Positions 16,224 to 25,837 of a stretch of DNA of 64,000 bases are shown piece by piece. Each line of letters opens with the position of its first letter. Position 1 is the first letter of the stretch. The notes under the pieces were generated by a model. The model was given only the letters and a program-made list of their open reading frames with translations, was not told the origin of the DNA and did not search any database. The position numbers and the translations under genes are program-made. The DNA comes from Anaerocolumna sp. MB42-C2 (lineage in GTDB: Bacteria > Bacillota > Clostridia > Lachnospirales > Lachnospiraceae), in the NCBI RefSeq assembly GCF_030913705.1, contig NZ_CP133190.1, positions 3,115,501 through 3,179,500 of the forward strand. The letters run 5' to 3'.

Positions 16224-17447
16224 TTATGCATTAAACATTACTTTTTCACTGTTGAAAGCCCTGGTAATAAACACGGTCAGAATAACCGCAAGCAGCAGTG
16301 TTCCGCCTACAGTGGCACCAAATTGAGCCAAAGTCAATTCTCCCACTAAAATGTTCTGTATGGATATGGCACTTCCGTACACCGGAATTGCAAATAAACT
16401 TAAGGCTTTTTCTTCATTTCCGGAGAACATGGTAGCCATACCGGCCACAATTACCACGATTAAGATGGGGGTTACATACGCTGCCGCTTCTTTTGCGGTT
16501 TTTGCTAATACAGCCGCAAGTGCTACTACCGAAACATACAAATATACCATAACAATTAATATAGCAAGGAGTTCCACTGCCTGTACGGCTGAAAATTTCA
16601 GACTTAATCCTTCCATGGAAGCCTCACCAAGGTTTTTTAACATAATCGGCATAGCAGTTATCATGGAAACTGCGTATACGGCTGCTGAAAGACTGGCCAG
16701 AATGGAAATGGAGATTAATTTCCCTAATACGATTTCTCTCCTCTTTAAGGGTGTTAAAAGCATACTTGCCATGGTTCCGCGTTCTTTTTCACCGGTTATG
16801 GCATCAATACCAAGGCTCATAGCACCCTGAAATAACATAAAGGTAATCAGATAGGGTAATAATGTCCCAAAAACTTTTCCGGTGGCTTTTTTCTCATCAA
16901 CAATTACAGAGGTTGACGGATCCACATCAATATGAAATACCGTCAGTTGATTTGTATCTCCAAAACGGTCTGTTAAAAGTTTTTGTTCGTACTGAGATAA
17001 AATTACGTTTACAAAGTTCTCTCTGGCAGCATTGGAATAGTCTTCCGAGGTGTTATAATATGTTTTAACCTCCGGAATCTTATTACTGTTTTTATACTCC
17101 TTTACCTTATTTAAAAAATCCTCTTCAAACACTACTAAAAGGTCCGTAGTACCATTTAATATATCGCCTTTTACCTTGGTTACGTCTGCACCCGGTTTCA
17201 GATACGTAACCTTAGCCTCCGGCTTTAAGGAGGTAATAATATCTTTAAAATCCCCAGGAGCATTCTGGATAGAAATGGTAGAGACATGCTTATTGATATC
17301 CTCCATCATAGCAGTCTGCATTTGCCCCAGAAAGTAGTAGATGCCGATAATTAAAACCGCGGGTAACAGGAACAAGCTGATAATTAATTTTTTGTCTGTA
17401 AATACTCTGGTCATTTCCTTTTTAATGATTTGCTTTACACCTAACAT
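16224..17447 (-). CDS. ABC-2 type exporter permease (NatB-like)
   Basis: The 407-residue permease has one N-terminal helix (about 22-40), a large extracytoplasmic part and five to six helices from about residue 200 to the end, including the GEKERGTMASMLLTPLKRREI cytoplasmic motif found in NatB proteins. It would form the channel for the ATPase encoded just upstream. NatAB exports sodium in Bacillus, while related systems export drugs or peptides. The ATG at 17447 is supported by AGGAGG 7 nt upstream, inside the 3' end of the ATPase gene. A longer frame to 17495 is not supported. Confidence 0.85.
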   Translation of the reverse strand: MLGVKQIIKKEMTRVFTDKKLIISLFLLPAVLIIGIYYFLGQMQTAMMEDINKHVSTISIQNAPGDFKDIITSLKPEAKVTYLKPGADVTKVKGDILNGTTDLLVVFEEDFLNKVKEYKNSNKIPEVKTYYNTSEDYSNAARENFVNVILSQYEQKLLTDRFGDTNQLTVFHIDVDPSTSVIVDEKKATGKVFGTLLPYLITFMLFQGAMSLGIDAITGEKERGTMASMLLTPLKRREIVLGKLISISILASLSAAVYAVSMITAMPIMLKNLGEASMEGLSLKFSAVQAVELLAILIVMVYLYVSVVALAAVLAKTAKEAAAYVTPILIVVIVAGMATMFSGNEEKALSLFAIPVYGSAISIQNILVGELTLAQFGATVGGTLLLAVILTVFITRAFNSEKVMFNA

Positions 17448-17448
17448 A

Positions 17449-18225
17449 CTATACCTCCTCTTTACTGTATTCTTTATAAAGTTCAAAAAATGCATCTTCT
17501 AAATCTTCTGTTTTCGTAGAGGTAAGAATCTCCCTAAGTGTTCCGTCCATAACTTTCTTACCGTTAATGATAATTCCGATACGATCACAGAGTTTTTCTG
17601 CTTCGGACATAATATGTGTGGAGACAATCACCAGTTTTCCTTCTTGTTTGAGTAATTTCAGGTAATCGGTAACACTTCTTGCCGTCACGATATCAAGACC
17701 ATTGGTAGGTTCATCAAAGATTACTACTTCTGGGTCATGGGCGAGACTTACCGCAATGGATGCTTTCTGTTTCATTCCGGTTGATAATTCATCGATTTTC
17801 TTATCCTGAAACTCTTTAATTCCGAAATAATCAAATAACATTTCTCTTCTTTTCTCTATAGTTTGCTCATCCATGCCATGTAATCTGCCAAAGAAATTAA
17901 ACATATACTTTGGAGAAAACTGAGGATCCAATTTTATTTCATTGGTTAAAAATGAAATTGATTTCCTTACATTTTCCGGTTCTTTTACCGTATCATACCC
18001 GCATACCGTTACCTCTCCCGCGGTTGGTTTTAATAATGTTGCAACACATCGTAGGGTTGTGGTTTTACCGGCTCCATTCGGACCGAGCAAGCCGTATATT
18101 TCACCCTTTTTCGCTGACAGGCTGATATCATCCACTGCCTTTTTCATGTTTTTCTTTGTTTTTTGCTCAGCCATTTGTTTTTTCGTAAGCTTATAAACCT
18201 TAGTGAGATTTTTTATTTCTATCAT
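17449..18225 (-). CDS. ABC exporter ATP-binding protein (NatA-like)
   Basis: The ATPase subunit has Walker A GPNGAGKTT, signature LSTGMKQKASIA and Walker B VVIFDEPTNGLD followed by the switch His (STHIMSEAEKLCD). It ends 1 bp before the permease start and surely pairs with it. The start is ambiguous. ATG at 18225 gives the normal MIEIKNLTKVYKL beginning but has no clear Shine-Dalgarno. An in-frame ATG at 18276 has AAAGGA at a good distance and would add 17 residues. An 18-codon upstream frame also ends right before 18225. Confidence 0.85.
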   Translation of the reverse strand: MIEIKNLTKVYKLTKKQMAEQKTKKNMKKAVDDISLSAKKGEIYGLLGPNGAGKTTTLRCVATLLKPTAGEVTVCGYDTVKEPENVRKSISFLTNEIKLDPQFSPKYMFNFFGRLHGMDEQTIEKRREMLFDYFGIKEFQDKKIDELSTGMKQKASIAVSLAHDPEVVIFDEPTNGLDIVTARSVTDYLKLLKQEGKLVIVSTHIMSEAEKLCDRIGIIINGKKVMDGTLREILTSTKTEDLEDAFFELYKEYSKEEV

Positions 18226-18226
18226 A

Positions 18227-18283
18227 TTAACACCCATTGTATAACACATCTGCCAAAAGATAATATCCTTTTGCATGTGGCAT
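18227..18283 (-). CDS. Possible 18-residue leader peptide upstream of the ABC exporter
   Basis: A frame starting ATG at 18283 encodes MPHAKGYYLLADVLYNGC and stops with TAA one base before the NatA-like ATG at 18225. That arrangement would couple its translation to the ATPase gene. Against it, the AAAGG in front touches the start codon, so it may instead serve the ATG at 18276 in the ATPase frame. No similar known peptide is recalled. Confidence 0.3.
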   Translation of the reverse strand: MPHAKGYYLLADVLYNGC

Positions 18284-18522
18284 CCTTTCAATCTATTTAT
18301 TTTCTCTCAACCAGAACTCCCGCCAATTGTATTTAATTTTTACATGGATAGATTAACCCCAGTATTCTCCTTTGTCAATCTAAGATTCATTAGTATTATC
18401 TTAGAATTAAATTAAAGAGTTAAAACCAGAATCTTTTTGATCCATTATTAATATGTTATAATAATTTTAAATTGGGGTTTGATACTCGATCCTATTGGAT
18501 AATTTCAGAAAGGAGTGCTGAA

Positions 18523-19065
18523 TTGGATATAATTCAGGAATTGGATGACACAATTCTATACTATGTATTAAATCATTTTCACTCACCTTTAATGGATAAA
18601 TTTATGATTTACATTACCTCACTGGATAATTCCAGGTTTATCTGGATTATTATAACCTTTCTGCTTCTCCTTAATAAGAGAACCAGATGCTGCGGAATTG
18701 TACTAACTGCTGCCTTATCCGTCGAATGTATTTTGGGTGAGGGTGTTCTGAAGCAAATAATTGGCCGGGACAGACCTTTTATACGTTTTCCGGATATTAA
18801 ACTCCTGATTAAAAAACCTGGCTCTTTTTCATTTCCTTCCGGACATACCATGTCATCTTTTACTGCTGCCACAGTTATCTTCCATGCAAGTAAATATGCC
18901 GGGATACCTGCCTATCTGCTGGCAGTCCTGATTGGTTTTTCCAGAGTGTATTTATTCGTTCACTATCCTAGCGATGTTTTAGCCGGCGCTGTTTTTGGTT
19001 TTGTAACTGCTTATATCGTAATACGGCTGGCTAAAATAATCGGTATAAGCGATACAATTAATTAA
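18523..19065 (+). CDS. PAP2-family membrane phosphatase
   Basis: The 180-residue membrane protein has about five helices and the three phosphatidic-acid-phosphatase motifs in order: KQIIGRDRP, PSGH and SRVYLFVHYPSD, with the catalytic histidines and arginines intact. Such enzymes dephosphorylate undecaprenyl pyrophosphate or lipid phosphates at the outer membrane face. The frame is open to 18472. TTG at 18523 was chosen because AGGAG (18511-18515) lies 7 nt upstream. It is the only plus-strand gene inside the long minus block. Confidence 0.88.
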   Translation: MDIIQELDDTILYYVLNHFHSPLMDKFMIYITSLDNSRFIWIIITFLLLLNKRTRCCGIVLTAALSVECILGEGVLKQIIGRDRPFIRFPDIKLLIKKPGSFSFPSGHTMSSFTAATVIFHASKYAGIPAYLLAVLIGFSRVYLFVHYPSDVLAGAVFGFVTAYIVIRLAKIIGISDTIN

Positions 19066-19123
19066 ACAAGCCAGGATCTGACTTGCCAGACTCTGGCGCT
19101 TTCTAAGATCTTTCTTATGAAAT

Positions 19124-19165
19124 AAAAACTCCCTGAAACATTAAATTTGTTACCAGGGAGTTTTC
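19124..19165. terminator. Bidirectional terminator between convergent genes
   Basis: AAAACTCCCTG and CAGGGAGTTTT form a perfect 11-bp stem around an 18-nt loop between the convergent PAP2 gene and PrsA-like gene. The A/T ends give U-tracts in both directions. Confidence 0.85.
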
Positions 19166-19179
19166 AGATTAGACTACGA

Positions 19180-20340
19180 TCAGTCACTGCTTGTTGAATT
19201 CTCGTTTGTATCAGTGTCAGCTTCCGTTGTTTCTTTTGTATTATCTGAAGAAGTATTTTTTGGTGAGGACTCAAATTTCATGTCATTCCACACTTTATCG
19301 TTAACATCCAGCTTAAAATCGGCGGCCCAATCTTCATATAGCTTCTTAAAGGTTTCATCCTGTCTTTTGGCAATGATCTCCTCTTTTTTTTCTAAGGTTG
19401 CATCTTCATTATAATCATTGACACAGTACAAGATATGATAACCATATTCCGTTTCCACTATATTACTGAATTCACCGGTTTTTAAAGCAAATGCCGCATC
19501 TTCAAATTCTTTTACCATTTCACCCTTGCCAAAAGTATATTCCACATTGGAATCTTCCGTGTTTGCCTCAGCAAAGTTATAGAAATTATCGGATTTCTTT
19601 GCCTGCTTTAATAATCCTTTTGCTTTCTTATAAGCTTTTTCCTTTTCTTTCACAGTCATAGGAATCTTCTTACCGTCCGTGTCCGTCTTTGTTGTAAGCA
19701 CCAATATTTGCTGAATGGTTATCTGTTTTGCTTCTTCATCGGATACATCCGTATTCACATTCATGGTGGATGCATCATAAACTTTTTCATATATCATATT
19801 ATCCCGGTAAAACTTCTGGACAAGATCCAAAGTCAGACCATAACGTCTTTTATCTACATCCGTTATACCGGCAAAGAGGGTCTGTGCGTTTTCCTTAATT
19901 TGAGCTTCATCTTCTTCCGTTATTTCCGTATTAAACTTTTCTGCCTGTGCACAGGTTATCTTTGTCTGCGCAATCATATTCATTATTTCCTGTTTTGCCA
20001 TATCTCCGAAACTTTGTCCGTTAAAATCATAGGTCCAGATCTGGTCACCAAAATAGTCTTCATATTGAGCCTTAATATACTGAAAATAAATCATGGCTTC
20101 ACTGTATGTCACTTCTTCTTTTCCTACTTTAACAACTACCTTTTTTAATGTATCTTCATCTACCGGAGCGACAGTAATCGTATCTGCCTCTTTTGTATTC
20201 CCATCACCGTTATCTGCGGTCACCGCATTATTTGATATATTTTTTTGTTTTTCATCCGTATTTTTAGTACAGGCTGTTGAAGTTAAAATCAAAGCAGCAA
20301 GTAAATTTAATAAAATTAATTTCTTTATCTTTTTTCTCAT
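19180..20340 (-). CDS. PrsA-like peptidyl-prolyl isomerase lipoprotein
   Basis: The 386-residue precursor has a lipoprotein signal ([20 protein letters not shown], lipidated Cys24), a SurA/PrsA-type helical region and a parvulin PpiC domain at about 205-310 (with [16 protein letters not shown]). The C-terminal tail is rich in Ser, Thr, Asp and Glu. It would help exported proteins fold outside the membrane. It starts 8 bp after mfd and is probably in its operon, an arrangement common in Clostridia. Confidence 0.9.
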   Translation of the reverse strand: MRKKIKKLILLNLLAALILTSTACTKNTDEKQKNISNNAVTADNGDGNTKEADTITVAPVDEDTLKKVVVKVGKEEVTYSEAMIYFQYIKAQYEDYFGDQIWTYDFNGQSFGDMAKQEIMNMIAQTKITCAQAEKFNTEITEEDEAQIKENAQTLFAGITDVDKRRYGLTLDLVQKFYRDNMIYEKVYDASTMNVNTDVSDEEAKQITIQQILVLTTKTDTDGKKIPMTVKEKEKAYKKAKGLLKQAKKSDNFYNFAEANTEDSNVEYTFGKGEMVKEFEDAAFALKTGEFSNIVETEYGYHILYCVNDYNEDATLEKKEEIIAKRQDETFKKLYEDWAADFKLDVNDKVWNDMKFESSPKNTSSDNTKETTEADTDTNENSTSSD

Positions 20341-20348
20341 GGAAACTC

Positions 20349-23300
20349 CTATTCGTCCGCACCTGCGGTATTTTCTTCCTCTAACAACAGTTTTAAATCA
20401 CCCAGAAGATTTTTCACATGTTCAAATAAATTTATAACATCTATTTTACCAGTCTTGCCAGGTTTCTTCAAGGAATAAACAAAATAAGGGTTTGCCTCCG
20501 GAACCAGTTTTATGGAGGGTTTATATTTCTCTATCAGTTCCGGAATTTTCTCTACCTTTAGCTTTGCTTTATTATACATAACCAGTTTAATTTCTTCATT
20601 CCGGTAAACTAAAGAGGTAACATAAACACTGTGGCAGATGGATTTGATGTAAGCAATATTTAACAGGTTATTAACCGAGGTTGGCATATCTCCGAAACGG
20701 TCCAATAATTCCTCCTGCATCTCCAGAAGTTCTTCTTCATTTTCAATTTCAGCGATTCTCTTATATACATCCAACTTCTGAAACTCACTTTTAATATAGG
20801 TTGCAGGGATAAATGCATCAATGTCCATATCAACTGTGGTATCAAAGGTTTCTTCTTCTTTCACTTCACCTTTCATAGCACGTATGGCATCATTTAGCAT
20901 CTTACAATAAAGGTCATATCCCACTGCTTCCATATGTCCGCTCTGCTGGGCCCCTAATAAATTACCTGCACCCCTGATTTCCAGATCCCGCATGGCAATT
21001 TTAAATCCGGAGCCTAATTCTGTGAATTCTTTAATCGCCTGCAGCCTCTTCTCGGCCACTTCCTTTAACATCTTATCCCTTTTATACATTAAAAAAGCAT
21101 AGGCCGTACGGTTGGAACGTCCTACGCGGCCTCTCAGCTGGTATAGCTGGGATAACCCAAGGCGGTCCGCGTCATCAATAATCATGGTATTTACATTGGA
21201 TATGTCAAGACCGGTTTCTATAATAGTGGTGGATACCAAAACATCGATTTCCCCGTTAATAAAATCAAACATAATCCGCTCTAACTCCCTTTCACTCATC
21301 TGACCATGGGCAAAAGATACATTTGCTTCCGGAACAAGCTTGACTATTTTACCTGCCACTTCATCAATACCGTTAACCCGGTTATATACATAATATACCT
21401 GGCCTTCCCTGGCCAATTCGCGGTTAATGGCTTCACGGATAATTTCTTCATTGTGTTCCAATACATAGGTCTGAATCGGCATTCGGTCTACAGGAGGTTC
21501 ATTTAATACACTCATATCCCTGATACCGATTAAACTCATATGAAGTGTTCTGGGAATAGGCGTTGCTGTAAGGGTTAATACATCCACATCTCCTTTTAAT
21601 TGCTTAATCTTTTCTTTATGGGTTACCCCAAAGCGCTGCTCCTCATCAATAATTAACAATCCAAGATTCTTAAACTGAATATCCTTAGAAAGTACTCTAT
21701 GGGTTCCGATTAAGATATCCAGGTTCCCATTTCTAAGCCGTTGGGTAACTGCTTTCTGCTGGGCAGCCGTCTTAAAGCGGGACAGCATATCAATACTTAT
21801 GGGGAAGTCCATCATCCTTTGTACAAAGGTATTATAATGCTGTTGGGCTAATATGGTGGTAGGTACTAAGAAGACCACCTGTTTGCCGTCTGAAACAGCC
21901 TTAAATGCAGCTCGGATGGCTATCTCCGTCTTGCCGTAACCGACGTCTCCGCAGACCAGCCGGTCCATAATCCGCTTACTTTCCATGTCCTGTTTGGTCT
22001 CCTCAATCGCACGAAGCTGGTCATCTGTCTCCTCATAAGGAAACATTTCTTCAAATTCCTTCTGCCAAACGGTATCCGTACCAAACTGAAAGCCTTCTTT
22101 GGCCTGGCGTACAGCATATAGTTCCACCAGTTCTCTGGCGATTTCCTTAACAGCACCTTTTACACGGGTTTTAGTATTCTTCCATTCCGGTGAATTTAAC
22201 TTATTTAGCTTCGGTTTTTTGGCATCCGCCCCTGCATATTTTTGTATCACATCAAGGCCTGTTGCCAATATATACAACACGCCTCCACCGCCGTATTCAA
22301 TTTTAATATAATCTTTTGTTACTTTATCGACTTCGATTTTCTCAATACCCCGGTATATTCCGAGGCCGTGATTTTCATGAACAACATAATCTCCTACGTT
22401 TAAATCCGTAAAGCTCTGTATCTTTTTACCGTCATATTCTTTCAGTTTTCTTTTCTTTTTCTTTTCTGCGCCGAATATATCACTTTCGGATATAACCACT
22501 AAATTAATTAAAGGATATTCGAATCCACGGTGAAGACTTCCATAGGCAACCATAATCTCACCTTTTTGGATAACCCTGTCCATATCCTCACTATAAAAGG
22601 CATTCAGACCGTGATCCCTTAAGTCTTCACTAAGACGATTTGCTCTGGTTCTGGATACGGATAGTAAAAGAATACGGTATCCGCCTTTTTTCCATTTCTG
22701 CAAGTCTTTAACCAGAATATCAAAGTTATTATTATATGGATTTACAGAGCGTACAGTAAAGTCCCATCTTCCTTTAATCGTAAAGAAGTTTGCCTTATAA
22801 TCCATGGTACTAAGTAAAAGCGTTGTCTTATGATTGAGACTGGCCAAAAGTTCTTTAAACCCGTAAATCACATCGCTCTGACCCGGAAGAATATAACCTT
22901 TTTCGATTCTTCCTATCATTCCTTCTCTGAATTCCGTTTCGACCGCTTCTCCTTTTTCCTGTATCCTGCTGGGTTCATCGATATAAATCACGGAATTTTC
23001 ACTGTCAAAATAATCAAAAAAAGATACTGTGTTATCATAAAAATACTTAATATAGCTGTCAATACCGACAGAACCTTGAAAACTCTCCAGGTTATCTTTA
23101 AACTCCCCGATAATATCCTGAATTCTTGCAGCTTCTTCTGTTTTCTTCTGTTCTCTCAGTCTTTTAACATATTCTTTTTTCTCATCCTCTATCTTTTTCA
23201 TTCCCATCAGCATTCTATTCTGATCCAATATCATTTCTGCCGCAGGATAAATACTTAGACTTTCTATTCGTTCAATTGATCTTTGACTGCTAATGTCAAA

Positions 23301-23909
23301 AGAACGTATGGAGTCAACTTCATCTCCCCATAACTCAATACGATAGGGGCAATCATCCGTCGGAGGAAAAATATCCAGGATACCGCCGCGGACCGCAAAT
23401 TCTCCGGGACTCTCAACCTGTCCCTGCCGCTCATAACCCAGATGGATTAAATCTGCCTGCAGCTTTGTTAAATCAAGGTTTCCTGCTTCCTTAAGTGTAA
23501 TGACTCTTTTCTTAATAAAGTCAAGAGGAAGTATTTTATCCATACCGCCATCCAAAGTTGTGATAACCGTAACAGGCTCCTTTTCAATTAAACGTCTCAA
23601 TATTTTCAGACGGTCCCTTACGATTGCATTACCATGTATATCTGCACTGTAAAAAATAATATCTTTAGCAGGATACAAATAAACATTTTTGTCATATAAC
23701 TTATAATCTTCATATATTTCTTTCGCTTTTATGTCATTATAAGTTATAATTAACTTCCACAGGTAGCCTTCACTTAAACCGCTGATGAGATGACATTTCT
23801 GCGAGTCAATACAGCCGGTCACCTGAACCGGTGTGTTTTTTAGTTTTAAATTGTCTTTTATGTCATTAAACTCTTTTAATTCCTTCAGAGGGGTAGTAAA
23901 GGTCTTCAA
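20349..23909 (-). CDS. mfd: Transcription-repair coupling factor Mfd
   Basis: Mfd displaces RNA polymerase stalled at DNA lesions and recruits UvrA. The 1186-residue protein has the UvrB-like N-terminal domains, the CarD-like RNA polymerase interaction domain ([17 protein letters not shown]), Walker [14 protein letters not shown] in [11 protein letters not shown], the RecG-like helicase motifs with QLRGRVGRS, and the C-terminal TRCF domain. The start is TTG with GGAGG 7 nt upstream. It lies downstream of pth on the same strand, as in Bacillus. Confidence 0.98.
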   Translation of the reverse strand: MKTFTTPLKELKEFNDIKDNLKLKNTPVQVTGCIDSQKCHLISGLSEGYLWKLIITYNDIKAKEIYEDYKLYDKNVYLYPAKDIIFYSADIHGNAIVRDRLKILRRLIEKEPVTVITTLDGGMDKILPLDFIKKRVITLKEAGNLDLTKLQADLIHLGYERQGQVESPGEFAVRGGILDIFPPTDDCPYRIELWGDEVDSIRSFDISSQRSIERIESLSIYPAAEMILDQNRMLMGMKKIEDEKKEYVKRLREQKKTEEAARIQDIIGEFKDNLESFQGSVGIDSYIKYFYDNTVSFFDYFDSENSVIYIDEPSRIQEKGEAVETEFREGMIGRIEKGYILPGQSDVIYGFKELLASLNHKTTLLLSTMDYKANFFTIKGRWDFTVRSVNPYNNNFDILVKDLQKWKKGGYRILLLSVSRTRANRLSEDLRDHGLNAFYSEDMDRVIQKGEIMVAYGSLHRGFEYPLINLVVISESDIFGAEKKKKRKLKEYDGKKIQSFTDLNVGDYVVHENHGLGIYRGIEKIEVDKVTKDYIKIEYGGGGVLYILATGLDVIQKYAGADAKKPKLNKLNSPEWKNTKTRVKGAVKEIARELVELYAVRQAKEGFQFGTDTVWQKEFEEMFPYEETDDQLRAIEETKQDMESKRIMDRLVCGDVGYGKTEIAIRAAFKAVSDGKQVVFLVPTTILAQQHYNTFVQRMMDFPISIDMLSRFKTAAQQKAVTQRLRNGNLDILIGTHRVLSKDIQFKNLGLLIIDEEQRFGVTHKEKIKQLKGDVDVLTLTATPIPRTLHMSLIGIRDMSVLNEPPVDRMPIQTYVLEHNEEIIREAINRELAREGQVYYVYNRVNGIDEVAGKIVKLVPEANVSFAHGQMSERELERIMFDFINGEIDVLVSTTIIETGLDISNVNTMIIDDADRLGLSQLYQLRGRVGRSNRTAYAFLMYKRDKMLKEVAEKRLQAIKEFTELGSGFKIAMRDLEIRGAGNLLGAQQSGHMEAVGYDLYCKMLNDAIRAMKGEVKEEETFDTTVDMDIDAFIPATYIKSEFQKLDVYKRIAEIENEEELLEMQEELLDRFGDMPTSVNNLLNIAYIKSICHSVYVTSLVYRNEEIKLVMYNKAKLKVEKIPELIEKYKPSIKLVPEANPYFVYSLKKPGKTGKIDVINLFEHVKNLLGDLKLLLEEENTAGADE

Positions 23910-23999
23910 ACTGTTGCCTCCTTTAATCTGGTTCTGTATTCATAAAATGTAATATGAGTCATTTTTGGACACTCAAATTTTATCAAGTAATTTATTCCA

Positions 24000-24563
24000 T
24001 TATTTTCTATTATAGATGTTCATGGCCAATTCCATTCCATCTTTTATGATAGATTTTACCGCATCAGAAGATTTTTTAATGGCATCCCGTATAATAGGCT
24101 GTTCTTCCTCTTTAAAACGGGAAAGTACATAATCCGCCAGGTCCCATCCCGACGGCTTATCTCCTACACCGACCTTTATTCTTGGAAATTCCTGAGAACC
24201 CAGATGATTAATTATACTTTTTATCCCATTATGTCCGCCTGCACTTCCTTTGACCCTGAGCCGGAGTTGTCCTACATCCAGACTGATATCATCGTATATA
24301 ACTATAACCTCCTGAGGACTTACTTTATAAAAATCCACTAACTCCCTGACACTTTCTCCGCTTAAATTCATATATGTCTGAGGCTGTGCCAGCACAACTT
24401 TCTCGCCCTCAATATATCCCCTGCCGCAAACTGCTTTATGTTTTTTAAAATCCAACGGGATATTATAATCATCCGATATACGGGTAATTACATCAAAACC
24501 GATATTATGCCTTGTTGCCTGATATTCTCTGGTTGGATTGCCTAATCCTACTATAATGTACAT
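24000..24563 (-). CDS. pth: Peptidyl-tRNA hydrolase
   Basis: Pth recycles peptidyl-tRNAs dropped from ribosomes. The 187-residue protein has YIIVGLGNPTREYQATRHNIG with catalytic His19, the FKKHKAVCGRG strand and the GSAGGHNGIKS substrate loop. The ATG at 24563 was chosen because pth proteins start right before the IVGLGNP strand. The open frame continues 33 codons upstream, but that part is alanine/serine-rich and looks like the end of a decayed DUF4003 gene. Confidence 0.95.
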   Translation of the reverse strand: MYIIVGLGNPTREYQATRHNIGFDVITRISDDYNIPLDFKKHKAVCGRGYIEGEKVVLAQPQTYMNLSGESVRELVDFYKVSPQEVIVIYDDISLDVGQLRLRVKGSAGGHNGIKSIINHLGSQEFPRIKVGVGDKPSGWDLADYVLSRFKEEEQPIIRDAIKKSSDAVKSIIKDGMELAMNIYNRK

Positions 24564-24593
24564 TTTTTCTGCCTTTCCGACTATTGTGTATGT

Positions 24594-24933
24594 TATGAAT
24601 GATTCTAAGATTGAAGAGGAAGCCGCTGCAGCTCCTGCTGCACTGGTAGCCGCAATAATCATTGCCGTCTAAGACCATTTGCCAAATCCTTTTTTTTCGA
24701 TTAAAACCTGATATACCTCTCTTATTTCTTCTGTTATCTTATCCACATCCTGAGTAATCAATACTAATATTCCTAAAGAAGCTAATTCTTTATATTTACT
24801 TAATTTGCAGCCTTTAACAGATAATTCTTCATAAATATTCTTTGTCCGGCTGCATTTTAAATCTGCCGTTTCTTCCCTTAACGTCAATACATGAGTTAAA
24901 AACTGCAGGGCGTTGCTAGCGCCAAAACTCTGA
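24594..24933 (-). pseudogene. Remnant of a DUF4003-type gene
   Basis: A frame from an in-frame stop at about 24934 reads SNALQFLTHVLTL...ASLGILVLIT...KKGFGKWS and ends at 24669. A second frame directly downstream (24660-24594) reads an Ala/Ser-rich tail beginning IIAATSAAG. The order 'LQ-L-H-L', 'SLGILALL', 'KGFG', then an Ala/Ser-rich end matches my memory of DUF4003 proteins (about 320 residues). Here the N-terminal two thirds and the middle of the C-terminal part are missing. No start codon with a ribosome site exists. Confidence 0.45.
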
Positions 24934-24952
24934 GGCTAAAAATAGGCGCACG

Positions 24953-24999
24953 ATTACGCTGTACATAATAAATACTATATGTACAGCGTAATTTTTTTG
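24953..24999 (+). terminator. Perfect 14-bp inverted repeat with T-run
   Basis: ATTACGCTGTACAT (24953-24966) and its exact complement (24979-24992) enclose a 12-nt loop, and seven T follow on the plus strand. No plus-strand gene leads into it. On the minus strand it lies 80 nt after the yesN-like stop codon and may end that transcript, although T's follow only after nine bases. A protein-binding palindrome is the alternative. Confidence 0.5.
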
Positions 25000-25079
25000 T
25001 TAATCAATATTATAATCTAATAGTAAATTTATAGCAATAAGTTTTTGGCAATACTTCCATTTCATAAAAAGAAGAGAAA

Positions 25080-25826
25080 CTAATCCTTAGTTTCTCCCGT
25101 TTTATTTATATATTCAGAGTATACCAAACCGGTATATTTCTTGAAACATTTTCCAAAGTAATTCGGGTCTGGAATTCCCACTTCTTTTGCGGTCACATAC
25201 ATTAAAACTCCCTTTTGGGCACAGATTATTGCTTTCTCCATTCTGCATTGGGTTAAGTATTCAATCAGTCCAATGCCGGTTTTTAATTTAAAAACCCGGC
25301 TTAAATAACTGGAATTAAAACCAAATTGCTGAGCAATGGAGGTTAAGTTAATTTCCGCATCCTGAAAATTATTATTGATATATTCTTTAATCTGCAGAAT
25401 TGTATGATTACTGTCATCCTGGACTATTTCTTCCTCACGGTCAGGCTGTTCCGATTTAATCTGGTCAATCACCCTGGTTAAGGTTTCATGGATCTCTTCT
25501 CTGGATATAGGCTTTAATAAATATTCAAATACGCCGATTCCTACGCACTTTCTGGCATATTCGAAATCATTAAAGGCTGTTAATATAATTATCTTGAGTC
25601 TCGGATATCGTTTAATCGCCAATTTACTGAATTCGATGCCGTCCATAAAAGGCATACGGATATCTACAAATGCAACATCCGGCTTGTAATTATCTATGGT
25701 ATTAATCGCTTCAATTCCGCTAGCTGCCTCACCCACAACTATAAGTTCCGAATTTTCTTTCTCCAATGTGATTTTGAGCAGATTGCGAATTGCCCTTTCA
25801 TCATCAATAATCATAACCTTGCACAT
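25080..25826 (-). CDS. YesN-type response regulator (REC + AraC HTH)
   Basis: The 248-residue protein has an N-terminal receiver with phospho-acceptor Asp55 (VAFVDIRMP), the acidic pair DD at 8-9 and Lys near 107. It ends in an AraC-type double helix-turn-helix (about 145-245: LTSIAQQFGFNSSYLSRVFK, then PDPNYFGKCFKKYTG). It follows the sensor kinase by 11 bp. Such pairs usually activate the adjacent sugar ABC importer. Confidence 0.93.
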   Translation of the reverse strand: MCKVMIIDDERAIRNLLKITLEKENSELIVVGEAASGIEAINTIDNYKPDVAFVDIRMPFMDGIEFSKLAIKRYPRLKIIILTAFNDFEYARKCVGIGVFEYLLKPISREEIHETLTRVIDQIKSEQPDREEEIVQDDSNHTILQIKEYINNNFQDAEINLTSIAQQFGFNSSYLSRVFKLKTGIGLIEYLTQCRMEKAIICAQKGVLMYVTAKEVGIPDPNYFGKCFKKYTGLVYSEYINKTGETKD

Positions 25827-25837
25827 AATAAAGCCCC

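Noticed and set aside
24594-24671. Plus-strand mini-gene encoding an alanine-rich 25-residue peptide
   Set aside because: It is the complement of the Ala/Ser-rich tail of the decayed DUF4003-like gene and has no ribosome site.
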